Shown here: positions 1 to 8,782 of the stretch, in pieces
Position numbering within the stretch: position 1 is the stretch's first letter
Layout: the number at the start of each line of letters is the position of its first letter
From: Rhodospirillales bacterium
GTDB lineage: Bacteria > Pseudomonadota > Alphaproteobacteria > Micavibrionales > Micavibrionaceae
NCBI GenBank assembly: GCA_020638365.1
Contig: JACKIQ010000002.1
Span: 124,001 to 188,000, forward strand
Length of the DNA stretch: 64,000 bases
Direction of reading: 5' to 3'
The notes under the pieces: model-generated
Databases searched by the model: none
Told to the model about the DNA's origin: nothing
Seen by the model: the letters and a program-made list of their open reading frames with translations, nothing else
Position numbers and translations under genes: made by a program

Positions 1-210
1 GTAAGGCGCTTCTGGATAAACGAAAACGACCAGAAAGGGCATCTGGTACACCACCGTGGAAATCACTGGGCCATCCAGTACGAAAACAAATCACTTGATG
101 AAGAGCCGATTTTCCGTTTCGACAAGCACATATTTTCCGAAGGTGAATACATCTCGATAACCGAGCATGACGAAACGCAAATGCCCTTCAAAATTGTTCA
201 AGTCAAATAA
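1..210 (+). CDS. 3' end of an unidentified protein (partial)
   Basis: An open frame enters from the left edge and gives 69 residues before a TAA at 208-210. The visible part is polar and rich in His, Glu and aromatic residues (for example H-H-R-G-N-H-W near the start) and ends in F-K-I-V-Q-V-K. I do not recognise the family. The frame is in the same direction as the YdcH-like gene that follows 40 bases later. That it is a real gene end is inferred from the unbroken frame and from the lack of another gene in this stretch. Confidence 0.55.
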   Translation, partial: VRRFWINENDQKGHLVHHRGNHWAIQYENKSLDEEPIFRFDKHIFSEGEYISITEHDETQMPFKIVQVK

Positions 211-250
211 ATCCCAGGTAAAATCATCTATCAACCAAAGGTTTAACATT

Positions 251-496
251 ATGCTCTCTGAATCGCACAGCCTGATTGACGAATTGCCGGACCACAAGCA
301 CGCAATCGGCGCTTTGAAAGAAAAAAACAATCACTTTGCCCGGCTGTACGGGGAGTATGACAGCCTGAACAAGGAAATCCTTCGCATCGAAAAAGGTGCG
401 GAAGCTGCGAGCGACGAGCGCCTTGAAAACCTCAAGAAAGAACGCCTCGCCCGCAAGGATGAAATGATGAAGATGATTGAAGGTTTCGAAGCCTGA
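251..496 (+). CDS. YdcH-like small protein (DUF465 family)
   Basis: This 81-residue protein is nearly all charged alpha-helix. It has an N-terminal S-H-S-L-I-D-E-L-P-D segment, then a heptad-like helix ending K-K-E-R-L-A-R-K-D-E-M-M-K-M-I. That layout (short helix, turn, long basic helix that ends around K-D-x-M) is typical of the DUF465/YdcH family, whose function is unknown. The ATG at 251 was chosen over an in-frame ATG at 167 because 167 lies inside the preceding gene and family members are about 70-80 residues long. Confidence 0.75.
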   Translation: MLSESHSLIDELPDHKHAIGALKEKNNHFARLYGEYDSLNKEILRIEKGAEAASDERLENLKKERLARKDEMMKMIEGFEA

Positions 497-558
497 TTAA
501 TGATTCTCGATCACACCTTCCCTCTTGCCCGAATCTGATGAATGGGTAAGAATCCCGT

Positions 559-1722
559 ATGATTGAAAGACTTATTCTTCATATCGGGCAAAGCAAGACA
601 GGCACCAGTGCGCTTCAGGCGCTTCTGTCAGGTGAACGCGAAACCCTTGAGAATAGTGGCATACTGTTTCCGGACATAATCCTGCATGGCAAGAATCTTG
701 GCCTTCTCGAACACAACGCCTTCGCTGAATCCATATCTGCGATTAGCCGTTATCCTCACCTTGATGCAGAACAATGGACAGCTCGATTTATAGCGCAGAT
801 AAAAGAAAAAAAGGCGCACACGCTTCTCCTGAGCGCGGAAAGCTTTTTTGGTACACCGCAAATCTGGACTCTCAGCCCAAGGGATGATTTCCTGACTCTG
901 CACCGCCAGAAGGTCGAACGTCTGGCTTCTCTCCTTCCGGCAAAGAAAACGCATATTGTCTTGTATCTTCGAAGGCAGGATCTATGGCTTGAATCCGCGA
1001 TCGGCCACATCATTCGCTACGAAGGACTCCTGGCTCGCCGTGTTTACGAGAATAACGAGCAGATCACGGCGCTTCTATCCCCGCATCTTGATTACCTTCG
1101 TCTGGCGGATATGTGGCAGGAAGTTCTCGCCCCTGAACAATTCAGCATCGTGCCCTATGAGCATGATGCCCTGAAAGGTGGCGATACGGCGCTGGATTTC
1201 CTCGAACGGACAGGACTCGATGAAATTATCCGGCTCACTGATAATGTTCCCAAGAAGCTCGAAAATCGGAGTTGGAGCGCCGAATGCCTGACAATCAAGC
1301 AAGAGCTGAACAAAAAGGAAAAATCCAAAACTCGCGAACGGGCAATCATCTCGATCTTGAACACGCTCAACGAAAGGGACGACTTGCCGCGGACAAGATT
1401 TATGATTTCTCAGGAAATCAAGGACCGCGTACTCGAAGAACACAAGGCCGACAACCGCCGCCTTGCGGAAAAATATCACGGTCCTATTGGCTCCTTCTTT
1501 TCTCACCCGGAACCCGAAAAAAATCAGAATAATGCGCTCGAAAAGCCTGATCCGGATTCCATTTTCTCGGTTCTGCGAGCCTTCGAAAAGGAATATTACC
1601 GTCCGGCGCGCAAACTGGCTGAGCTTGCCCATTCTTTGAAGGCTTACGGTCGCAACAAACACCCCGGCCTTTATTCAGGCATAAAAAGGATTGTTAAACC
1701 TGCCACCCGCAAGTCGGCTTGA
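559..1722 (+). CDS. Sulfotransferase-like protein (first of two)
   Basis: The 387-residue protein begins with a beta strand and P-loop-like motif, H-I-G-Q-S-K-T-G-T-S at residues 8-17, which fits the 5'-phosphosulfate loop of PAPS-dependent sulfotransferases. A second motif, L-R-R-Q-D with a Ser at about 146, fits the 3'-phosphate site (R then S seven residues on). No signal peptide or membrane segment is visible, so it should act in the cytoplasm on a sugar or lipid-linked glycan. It heads a run of glycan genes and is followed by a second protein of the same type. The acceptor is unknown, and other P-loop functions are not excluded. Confidence 0.72.
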   Translation: MIERLILHIGQSKTGTSALQALLSGERETLENSGILFPDIILHGKNLGLLEHNAFAESISAISRYPHLDAEQWTARFIAQIKEKKAHTLLLSAESFFGTPQIWTLSPRDDFLTLHRQKVERLASLLPAKKTHIVLYLRRQDLWLESAIGHIIRYEGLLARRVYENNEQITALLSPHLDYLRLADMWQEVLAPEQFSIVPYEHDALKGGDTALDFLERTGLDEIIRLTDNVPKKLENRSWSAECLTIKQELNKKEKSKTRERAIISILNTLNERDDLPRTRFMISQEIKDRVLEEHKADNRRLAEKYHGPIGSFFSHPEPEKNQNNALEKPDPDSIFSVLRAFEKEYYRPARKLAELAHSLKAYGRNKHPGLYSGIKRIVKPATRKSA

Positions 1723-1781
1723 CCGGATACTAATTCCATGGCCTTCTGAAGTCTGGAATCCAAGGCAAAAAGGACCAGACC

Positions 1782-2909
1782 GTGAAGCTGCTTTTACATA
1801 TTGGGACACATAAAACCGCCACCACCAGCATCCAGCATTTCCTGACGCTGAACAGAAATCATCTTGTTTCGCAAGGGTACTTCTACCCCAAAAACGACGA
1901 CAGCGCTTACGTATTCAACTTTCTGGCTTCCAGAATTGCTTTCGGCAAATGCGGCGAAACCACAACTTTCCTCGCAGGAGCCCGCAAGCAGGCCGTTGAA
2001 AATAACTGCCACACGCTCGTCATAAGTGGTGAATCATTCTACGCGATGACCGGCTTTTTTATCGACATACAAAAACGAGGAAGAACTGAGGATTACTGGT
2101 CTAGCGAGCGCCGACTGATTGAACAGGTCAAAGAGTGCTGCGCCAGCTTTTCAGACATCCGCATAGCCTGTTACCTTCGTCCGCAGGACGAACTGGCATC
2201 ATCACTATACAACCAGCTGATTAAAAACACTTTTGGCATAACTTCGGATTACCAGACCTTCCTTGAACAAACACGCGACATATACGACTACGCCGCCCAT
2301 TTGAATCTATGGGCCGATATATTCGGACGCGATAAGATAACCCTTAAAAACTTCCATGAAGCGAAAAAGGATATCATCGGCGATTTCTGTCGCACTTTCC
2401 TGAACGAAGACTGTTTCACAAGCGCGGAATCAAAAGATTTCGAGGCCAATACCCGCCTGAACCGCGATGTCATGGAGGTCAAACGCCTCTATAACGCAAC
2501 CAGCCCTGATCCGGCACTCGCTTATGTTTCCGCCCGCTCTTTCCGGGCAATAAACGACCAGTTTCCAGATCAAAAAAGCGATCAGATTTTTGCCTCCCCC
2601 GAAGAGCAAAAAAGATACTTTTCCGCTTTTGAAGAGGGGAATGCAGACCTCGCCAGAAAATTCGGAATTGCCCCCCTAAAAGCCTTTTCAGGCGAGGATA
2701 AGCCGACCTATCCCGGCCTCACAGCCGAAAAAACAGCCAAAATTTACCTGAAATTCTGTGAAGGTCTCCATTCTCCGCGTAACAGGGCGGAACTCCTTGC
2801 ACGTCGCGCTGTGCGCTGGATTATGGAGAAAATACCCGGCGGCAGCAAAGTAATGACCCCAATTAGGAAACTGCACAATTCCCTGAGACTGCGTACTGCA
2901 GGCTGGTAG
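1782..2909 (+). CDS. Sulfotransferase-like protein (second of two)
   Basis: This 375-residue protein has the same plan as its upstream neighbour: H-I-G-T-H-K-T-A-T-T at residues 6-15 as the 5'-phosphosulfate loop, and Y-L-R-P-Q-D followed by a Ser pair as the 3'-phosphate motif. Start is GTG at 1782. Overall identity to the first sulfotransferase-like protein looks low outside these motifs, so the two probably act on different acceptors rather than being a recent duplication. It sits 59 bases after the first gene and 72 bases before a methyltransferase in the same direction. The call rests on motifs and context only. Confidence 0.7.
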   Translation: MKLLLHIGTHKTATTSIQHFLTLNRNHLVSQGYFYPKNDDSAYVFNFLASRIAFGKCGETTTFLAGARKQAVENNCHTLVISGESFYAMTGFFIDIQKRGRTEDYWSSERRLIEQVKECCASFSDIRIACYLRPQDELASSLYNQLIKNTFGITSDYQTFLEQTRDIYDYAAHLNLWADIFGRDKITLKNFHEAKKDIIGDFCRTFLNEDCFTSAESKDFEANTRLNRDVMEVKRLYNATSPDPALAYVSARSFRAINDQFPDQKSDQIFASPEEQKRYFSAFEEGNADLARKFGIAPLKAFSGEDKPTYPGLTAEKTAKIYLKFCEGLHSPRNRAELLARRAVRWIMEKIPGGSKVMTPIRKLHNSLRLRTAGW

Positions 2910-2981
2910 ATATTGCCATGAGCAGTATAATCCTTCATTCTGACGCGCAGTCAGCCTGATACTGGGAAGGAAACAGAACTA

Positions 2982-3698
2982 GTGGGCTATTCGCTCTTTG
3001 AAATCATAACCTTGCGCAAAGACGTCCGGAGTGTTCTCACGAACTATTTCGACAAGTACCTGACAAAAGACATGCGCGTCTACGATATAGGTTGTGGGGA
3101 CAAGCCCTTCGCATCAGCCTTGGAAGGCAAGGTTCAGGATCATGTTGGAGTGGATATAGAAGACGGCTTTTACGATTCCAGCCATATCGACCTGATCGGG
3201 AGCGCCTATAGCGTTCCGATCGAAAGCGGAACGGCTGATGCCGTGATCTCTTCACAGGTTATCGAGCATCTGGACAACCCTCTTGACGCATTTCGCGAAA
3301 CCGCACGCATACTCAAACCCGGAGGCCTGCTGATAATCTCCTTTCCCTTTCTCTACCCTATACATGCTGAGCCTCATGACTATACCCGCTTTACCGAGCA
3401 CGCCATGAAAAAAATTCTAACTGATCACAGGCTGGAAATTGTCGAAATGAACCGCATCGGAGGGTTCTGGTACATTGCGGGAATGTACCTGCACATGTAC
3501 CTGAAAACATTCAACCGCGGTTTCTTGAAAAAAATAAAACTCGTCACAGTCATCTCATGGATTCTCGTCTGGATCATCACGCAAATCCATCGCTTGGAAG
3601 GACTGGTGCTCAAGGCCGCAGGAAAAAACCCTGAAGATCAGAGAGCTAAATGGACCGTAAATTATACCTATGTCGCGAGAAAGGAAGCAAAACAATGA
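2982..3698 (+). CDS. Class I SAM-dependent methyltransferase (type 11)
   Basis: The 238-residue protein carries the SAM-binding motif D-I-G-C-G-D at residues 35-40, an acidic end to strand 2 (V-G-V-D-I-E-D) and a motif region S-Q-V-I-E-H-L-D typical of Methyltransf_11 enzymes. A hydrophobic stretch near residues 185-205 (I-S-W-I-L-V-W-I-I) could hold it at the membrane. Start is GTG at 2982. Its stop overlaps the ATG of the next gene by four bases (ATGA), so the two are translationally coupled. The substrate is not known; the setting points to a surface glycan or its lipid carrier. Confidence 0.8.
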   Translation: MGYSLFEIITLRKDVRSVLTNYFDKYLTKDMRVYDIGCGDKPFASALEGKVQDHVGVDIEDGFYDSSHIDLIGSAYSVPIESGTADAVISSQVIEHLDNPLDAFRETARILKPGGLLIISFPFLYPIHAEPHDYTRFTEHAMKKILTDHRLEIVEMNRIGGFWYIAGMYLHMYLKTFNRGFLKKIKLVTVISWILVWIITQIHRLEGLVLKAAGKNPEDQRAKWTVNYTYVARKEAKQ

Positions 3699-4480
3699 AA
3701 AATCCGATCAAGCGAATAAAAAGTTTTCGTGAAAATATTGAGTGGCTCTCGAAAATAACGGGAACGAAAAAAGATGCCGCAAAATATTTGATCGCGACAA
3801 AAATCAAGAAAAGAAAGCCCTTGGGTGAAGGTAAATACGCGCATCTTCCGATTTTTTTTCGGCGGAACGATCTGACAGCCCTGCGCGAAGTCCTAGTTGA
3901 CGAGGAATACGCCTTCCTCAAACCTTACGTGACGACGAACCACCTGATGAACGTTTTCGATATCGGAGCGCACATAGGAACCTTCGCTCTCTGGATGCTG
4001 GGCCAAAACGCTCAGGCCGATATCTATTCTCTGGAGGCCGATCCCGATACCTTTGCAATTCTGAAGAAAAACAGGGAACCCGCGGCCCATTACGGGCACG
4101 CATGGCGTGTCATCAACAGGGCCGCGTGGAAAGAAGAAGCCGTCCTGACCTTTTCTAATGCCGGCGACAGTATGAGCCACAAACTATCTGAAAAAGGAAC
4201 CATCAAGGTTCTCGGCGTGACAATGGAAAAACTCATAGAGATGAGCAAGTACGAAAACATACATCTGATGAAAATTGATATAGAGGGAGCGGAGGAAGCC
4301 TTCCTGACAGCCAACCCCGACCTCCTGAAAAGAATTGAAATGCTTGTTATTGAAATACACCCCAAGCAGTGCAATGAAAAAGCAATCCGGGCATTACTGG
4401 CAGAAAATTACAACGTCGTCGAAGAAATACAGGGCCGTAAATCATCAAAACCCCTGCTGTTTTGCCGGAAATACGGCTGA
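3695..4480 (+). CDS. FkbM-family methyltransferase
   Basis: The 261-residue protein has N-V-F-D-I-G-A-H-I-G-T-F as SAM motif I, S-L-E-A-D-P as the acidic loop after strand 2, and M-K-I-D-I-E-G-A-E, a hallmark of the FkbM family. These enzymes O-methylate sugars or polyketides. The ATG at 3695 is preferred over an in-frame ATG at 3650 because it makes the ATGA overlap with the upstream methyltransferase. The T8 run at 3852-3859 lies inside the gene. It most likely O-methylates a residue of the glycan made by this cluster. Confidence 0.82.
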   Translation: MKNPIKRIKSFRENIEWLSKITGTKKDAAKYLIATKIKKRKPLGEGKYAHLPIFFRRNDLTALREVLVDEEYAFLKPYVTTNHLMNVFDIGAHIGTFALWMLGQNAQADIYSLEADPDTFAILKKNREPAAHYGHAWRVINRAAWKEEAVLTFSNAGDSMSHKLSEKGTIKVLGVTMEKLIEMSKYENIHLMKIDIEGAEEAFLTANPDLLKRIEMLVIEIHPKQCNEKAIRALLAENYNVVEEIQGRKSSKPLLFCRKYG

Positions 4481-5739
4481 TGGCCACTAAAAAAAAACAA
4501 AACGCCCTGAAGGAAATATTGCTCGCCCGGGAAAATAGGCGCAGCGTCTCTGGAATTATTCTCCTGACAACGCAGCGCATATTCCAGAAATCCTTTGGTC
4601 TGATTTCGACATACTTTCTTGTCCGCGCATTGACACAGGAAGAATTTGGGACCTACAGCTTTATAATCGGCGTAGTCGGCACGCTGACGATATTTGGTTT
4701 TGGCGGCTTGAAAAACACCATCATGCAGTCTGTAGCACGCGGCCACAGAGGAACGTACAAAAAAGCCGTCCCCTTGGCCTTCGCTGGCTGCATGCTGGGA
4801 AGCTTCCTTATGCTGGCCATGGCTTTCTTCTATTATAAAGCTGGTCAGCCGGACCTCGCCATAGGTCTGATCGCCGCTGCTCTGCTTTTACCGTTTTTCG
4901 AAGGCCTCTCGCAATGGCGGAATATCAAAATCGGAGAAGAGCATTTTAACGCCTTTTTCAAAATGGAGACCTTCTGGCAGTTTTCCATGCATGCCTCGAT
5001 GGTCGTAATTGTCCTGCTCTACCCCAATAATTTTATCTTGCCTGTACTTGTTTACATGGGGATCCCTGCTTTTTTAAATACGCTCTTCACCCTTACAGAC
5101 TTAAAAAAGATAGGACCCGATGAAACCACCGAACCGGAAAGCATCGCGTATGGTTTTAAAACATCGTTCTATGCCGCTTTCAATACAATTGCAGTTAACG
5201 CAGATAAACTCATACTATTTGTTTTCTTATCCCCAACGGCGACTGCGATTTTCGTAGCCGCTGAACGAATACCTGAGTTGTTACGCAATGTTGTACAGGA
5301 CGCCATTGCTGTCTTAGCGCCGCGCTTTGCAAGAGAAAAGAACTACACGCACGAACTCGATCATATGCTCAAATTTACTGCTGCGGTCATTGGCATCACC
5401 GTAGCCTTCTTCGCTTTTACCCTTCTACCATACATTTTGATTATAATTTTCGGAGAAACATACAGAGAGTCGGTGGCATACGCGCAGGTTCTTTGCTTAT
5501 CCGTAGCCGTGGGGAATACCGCAAACATCCGCTTTCGCTTCATCCGTTCAAAACTGGATACGTCTAGCTTTGCGAAAATAACGGTCATTACCTCCCTTTT
5601 GCGATTGATTATGTCAATATCACTGATCCCGCTGTTCGGCATAGCCGGAGCCGTTGCATCCGCTTTCGCCTATCGCATAATCATGGCTCTAACGGTAGAC
5701 TGGGTTATTCGGACGCATTATTTGAAGGCGGATGCGTAA
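4480..5739 (+). CDS. Polysaccharide flippase, Wzx/MATE-like
   Basis: The protein is about 419 residues with 10 to 12 hydrophobic segments, starting with an N-terminal amphipathic part (T-T-Q-R-I-F-Q-K-S-F-G-L) and T-Q-E-E-F-G-T-Y, a pattern typical of polysaccharide exporters of the Wzx type. It should flip undecaprenyl-linked glycan across the inner membrane. The ATG at 4480 overlaps the upstream TGA (TGATG) and is preferred over the in-frame start at 4462. An A9 run at 4489-4497 directly follows the start and encodes Lys-Lys-Lys. It is the only transporter in the cluster. Confidence 0.85.
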   Translation: MATKKKQNALKEILLARENRRSVSGIILLTTQRIFQKSFGLISTYFLVRALTQEEFGTYSFIIGVVGTLTIFGFGGLKNTIMQSVARGHRGTYKKAVPLAFAGCMLGSFLMLAMAFFYYKAGQPDLAIGLIAAALLLPFFEGLSQWRNIKIGEEHFNAFFKMETFWQFSMHASMVVIVLLYPNNFILPVLVYMGIPAFLNTLFTLTDLKKIGPDETTEPESIAYGFKTSFYAAFNTIAVNADKLILFVFLSPTATAIFVAAERIPELLRNVVQDAIAVLAPRFAREKNYTHELDHMLKFTAAVIGITVAFFAFTLLPYILIIIFGETYRESVAYAQVLCLSVAVGNTANIRFRFIRSKLDTSSFAKITVITSLLRLIMSISLIPLFGIAGAVASAFAYRIIMALTVDWVIRTHYLKADA

Positions 5740-5741
5740 AA

Positions 5742-6722
5742 ATGGAACCTAAAGATGAAATCCTGCCGCTTATTACAATCGGCATTACGGCCTACAATGC
5801 AGAGGATACGATAGAATCGGCCGTACAAACGGCCTTGGCTCAAAATTGGGAGCCAAAGGAAATCATCATAGTCAACGACGCCTCTACGGACCGTACCGGA
5901 GAAATTCTGGAAAAGATGCAAAATCAGAACCCGGATCTGCTGATAGTAAATCTTCCTGAAAACAGAGGTGTCGCAGGCGCACGCAATGCAATCATCCGTG
6001 AAGCGCGAGGGTCCTTCCTGGCATTCTTTGATGACGACGACCAAAGCGATCCTTCGCGACTTCAGAAACAATATCTGCACATAGTTGAATACGAAGAACG
6101 ATACGCGGGCCAACAGGAAGTAATCTGTCATACCGCGCGCATCCAAACCTACCCCGACGGACAGGAGCATTATGAACCGACCGCCGGAACAAACGAAAGC
6201 GGCCTCTGCCCACGCGGAGAGGCTATGGCAAAGCGCATCCTCTATGGCCTCCCGCTTGAAAACGGTTTCGGCTCCATGGCCTCCTGCTCGCAAATGGCAC
6301 GCCTGAAATCATACCAGTCCCTAGATGGTTTCGATGAAAAGTTTCGCCGGTGTGAGGACACGGATTTCAATATTCGCTTTGCCTTGAACGGCGGCCACTT
6401 CGTAGGCATAGCCGAGCCGCTGGTCAGACAAAGAATGACGCCAGGCAATGAAAAAACGCTTGATGCAGAAAAAACGTATTACACGAACCTGATAATCAAG
6501 CATGCCATTTTCATTCGCAACAGCGGCGTCTCACCGCTCTTTTGCGCTAAATGGCTTGAAGCAAAGCATGAATATTTAAGGGGCAAAAAACTTGCCTTTA
6601 TCTCAAAAATTATGCGGCTGATCCTCAAATACCCACGCTTATCTTACCGCCGCCTGAAATGGGCGCTTCCAAACAAAAAATTTAACGACCACGCACAGAA
6701 ATTTTATAAGACGTTTTCATGA
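5742..6722 (+). CDS. Glycosyltransferase family 2
   Basis: This 326-residue GT2 starts with the strand L-I-T-I-G-I-T-A-Y-N and has I-I-V-N-D-A-S-T-D for nucleotide-sugar binding and a F-F-D-D-D-D-Q motif supplying the metal-binding DxD. It begins two bases after the flippase stop and its own stop overlaps the next start (ATGA at 6719). It closely resembles the first 300 residues of the next protein, including A-L-A-Q-x-W-E and the F-R-R-x-E-D-x-D-F motif, so the two look like products of a tandem duplication. It should add a sugar to the lipid-linked glycan on the cytoplasmic face. Confidence 0.87.
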   Translation: MEPKDEILPLITIGITAYNAEDTIESAVQTALAQNWEPKEIIIVNDASTDRTGEILEKMQNQNPDLLIVNLPENRGVAGARNAIIREARGSFLAFFDDDDQSDPSRLQKQYLHIVEYEERYAGQQEVICHTARIQTYPDGQEHYEPTAGTNESGLCPRGEAMAKRILYGLPLENGFGSMASCSQMARLKSYQSLDGFDEKFRRCEDTDFNIRFALNGGHFVGIAEPLVRQRMTPGNEKTLDAEKTYYTNLIIKHAIFIRNSGVSPLFCAKWLEAKHEYLRGKKLAFISKIMRLILKYPRLSYRRLKWALPNKKFNDHAQKFYKTFS

Positions 6723-8782
6723 ACAAACCACTTATAACCATCGGAATTACGGCCTATAACGCGCAAGATACGATAGAACGCGCGATACGAAGCGCACTGG
6801 CTCAGGATTGGGAAAATAAGGAAATCCTGATCGTAGACGATAGCTCGACTGACAAAACACGAGAAACTATAGAGAACGTGACAAAAGGACATAAATCAGT
6901 ACGTTTGATCCGGCATGAAAACAATATAGGCGCGGCCGGAGCCCGCAACACAATACTAAAGGAAGCAAAAGGTGACTTTATCGCTTTCTTCGACGACGAC
7001 GACGAAAGCCTGCCCCAGCGGATCTGTACGCAATACAAAACAATTACTGAATATGAAAAAAAACACCGAGCAGATCTAATACTGTGCTACGCCTCCGGAG
7101 AAAGACTCTATCCTAATAACTACAGAAAGCCGCTCGAAGCGATAGGATCAAGAGCCCCCCCCCCTGACGGACCCGGCTTGGCCGACCGAATTCTGTTTTA
7201 CGGAGGAGACCCGGAATGCTTTTACGGCTCCGGCACCCCGACCTGCTCTCTCATGGCTCAGAGGAAAGCTTTTAAAAAAATCGGTACCTTCGACCAAGAC
7301 TTTCGCCGTGTCGAAGACCTTGATTTTGCAGTCCGGGCCTCCCTGCTTGGAGCCCATTTTATAGGTTGCCCCGAAAAACTTTTTATCCAGCACGCCACGG
7401 AAGCATCTGATAAAAGCCACGATAAAAACCTCGAAGCTGAGCTCAAACTGGTCGAAAAAAACCGCTCTTACCTGGAAAAAAAGAACCGTTACGTTTACGC
7501 CCGTGAATGGCCGAAAATACGAGCTGCTCACTTCAAAAAAGACTACTCGACCTTCGTTCTGACCCTGGCAAAGCTCTGGTTTAAACACCCCTTCACTGTA
7601 ACAAAACACCTTCTGGCAACTGGGCCTGCGCGCCTCAGTCATGAACGTAAAATGAACAAGCTCAGCCCGGATGCCAAGCTCCATATCCTTGTCTGCTGCC
7701 GCGCCATTCATAATATGGCGGGAGGCGTTGAACGTATGGCCGGCGCCCTGATGAATGAAATGAGCGACCGTGGACACAAAGTAAGCCTGATGACCCTTGA
7801 CGCTGAAAATGCACAATCCTTCTATGCCCTCTCTCCGGCAATAAAATGGCACAAAATCGCGATAGGAGATCCTGAACGCAAAGCAACCATAAAGGAAATG
7901 CTTCAAAGGGCTCTCAAAGTACGCAAAACTATAAATGCTGCAAACCCTGACATTATAATCGGCTTTCAGGACGGCCCCTACCTAAGCACGCGCGTCTACA
8001 CCCTGGGGATGGGATATCCCATAATTCTTGCAGAACGAAACGCACCCACACGTTATGACTTCATTCAATCCGGAAAATACCGCCAGTGGATATACCAGAC
8101 GTTTCGCTTCGCCCGTGCTATTACAATTCAGTGCGAAAGTTACCGGAATATCTACCCGGAATATCTCCGAAAAAAAATGGTCACCATCCCTAACCCGGTA
8201 TTCCCGGCGCAAAAAGAAAATCTGAATTGGAAAAAAGAAAAGAAAATACTTCTCTCAATAGGCCGCCTTGAATATCAAAAAAATTACGGAGTCCTTATTG
8301 AAGCCTTCGCGCAAATAGCGGACGATTGCCCCGACTGGACTTTAAGAATTATCGGAGAAGGAAAAGAACGCCAAAAACTCGAAAAGCAGGCCAAAGACCT
8401 CAAGATTGAAAATCGGCTTGAAATGCCGGGAACGACAAGCGATCCCGGAAGCGAGTACGCGCAGTCAAGCCTCTTCGTCCTATCCTCTCTATGGGAAGGA
8501 TTCCCGAACGTCATGGCTGAAGCCATGGCGCACGGCGTACCTTGCTCGGGTTTTCAAGGCTGCGCGGGCGTAAGCGACTTAATAAAAGAGGGGTACAATG
8601 GCAAACTCGCGACCGGGAATAACAATGCGAAAACACTCTCAACGACGCTTAAAGAACTAATGAGTGACACAGACCAACTCAGGAAAATGGGGAAGAACGC
8701 CAGTGAAAGTGTAAAAGAATACAAGCCGGTTAAAATATATGACCTCTGGGAAAACCTGTTTCGGGAAACGGCAAAAAAATGA
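6719..8782 (+). CDS. Two-domain glycosyltransferase, GT2 fused to GT4
   Basis: The 687-residue protein joins two catalytic units. Residues 1 to about 300 are a GT2 (L-I-T-I-G-I-T-A-Y-N, I-V-D-D-S-S-T-D, F-F-D-D-D-D). Residues about 318 to 687 are a GT4 of the GT-B fold, with A-G-G-V-E-R-M near its start, S-I-G-R-L-E-Y-Q-K-N in the second Rossmann domain and the E-x7-E motif in W-E-G-F-P-N-V-M-A-E. It overlaps both neighbours by ATGA. The GT2 half resembles the gene before it and the GT4 half the gene after it. A C10 tract at 7155-7164 lies in the GT2 half (Ala-Pro-Pro-Pro); a one-base slip would cut the protein near residue 147. Confidence 0.86.
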   Translation: MNKPLITIGITAYNAQDTIERAIRSALAQDWENKEILIVDDSSTDKTRETIENVTKGHKSVRLIRHENNIGAAGARNTILKEAKGDFIAFFDDDDESLPQRICTQYKTITEYEKKHRADLILCYASGERLYPNNYRKPLEAIGSRAPPPDGPGLADRILFYGGDPECFYGSGTPTCSLMAQRKAFKKIGTFDQDFRRVEDLDFAVRASLLGAHFIGCPEKLFIQHATEASDKSHDKNLEAELKLVEKNRSYLEKKNRYVYAREWPKIRAAHFKKDYSTFVLTLAKLWFKHPFTVTKHLLATGPARLSHERKMNKLSPDAKLHILVCCRAIHNMAGGVERMAGALMNEMSDRGHKVSLMTLDAENAQSFYALSPAIKWHKIAIGDPERKATIKEMLQRALKVRKTINAANPDIIIGFQDGPYLSTRVYTLGMGYPIILAERNAPTRYDFIQSGKYRQWIYQTFRFARAITIQCESYRNIYPEYLRKKMVTIPNPVFPAQKENLNWKKEKKILLSIGRLEYQKNYGVLIEAFAQIADDCPDWTLRIIGEGKERQKLEKQAKDLKIENRLEMPGTTSDPGSEYAQSSLFVLSSLWEGFPNVMAEAMAHGVPCSGFQGCAGVSDLIKEGYNGKLATGNNNAKTLSTTLKELMSDTDQLRKMGKNASESVKEYKPVKIYDLWENLFRETAKK
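7155..7164 (+). repeat. Homopolymeric C10 tract inside a glycosyltransferase gene
   Basis: Ten consecutive C bases are read as part of Ala-Pro-Pro-Pro in the GT2 half of the fusion protein. The present length keeps the frame open. It is the longest C or G run I found in the window. Confidence 0.9.
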
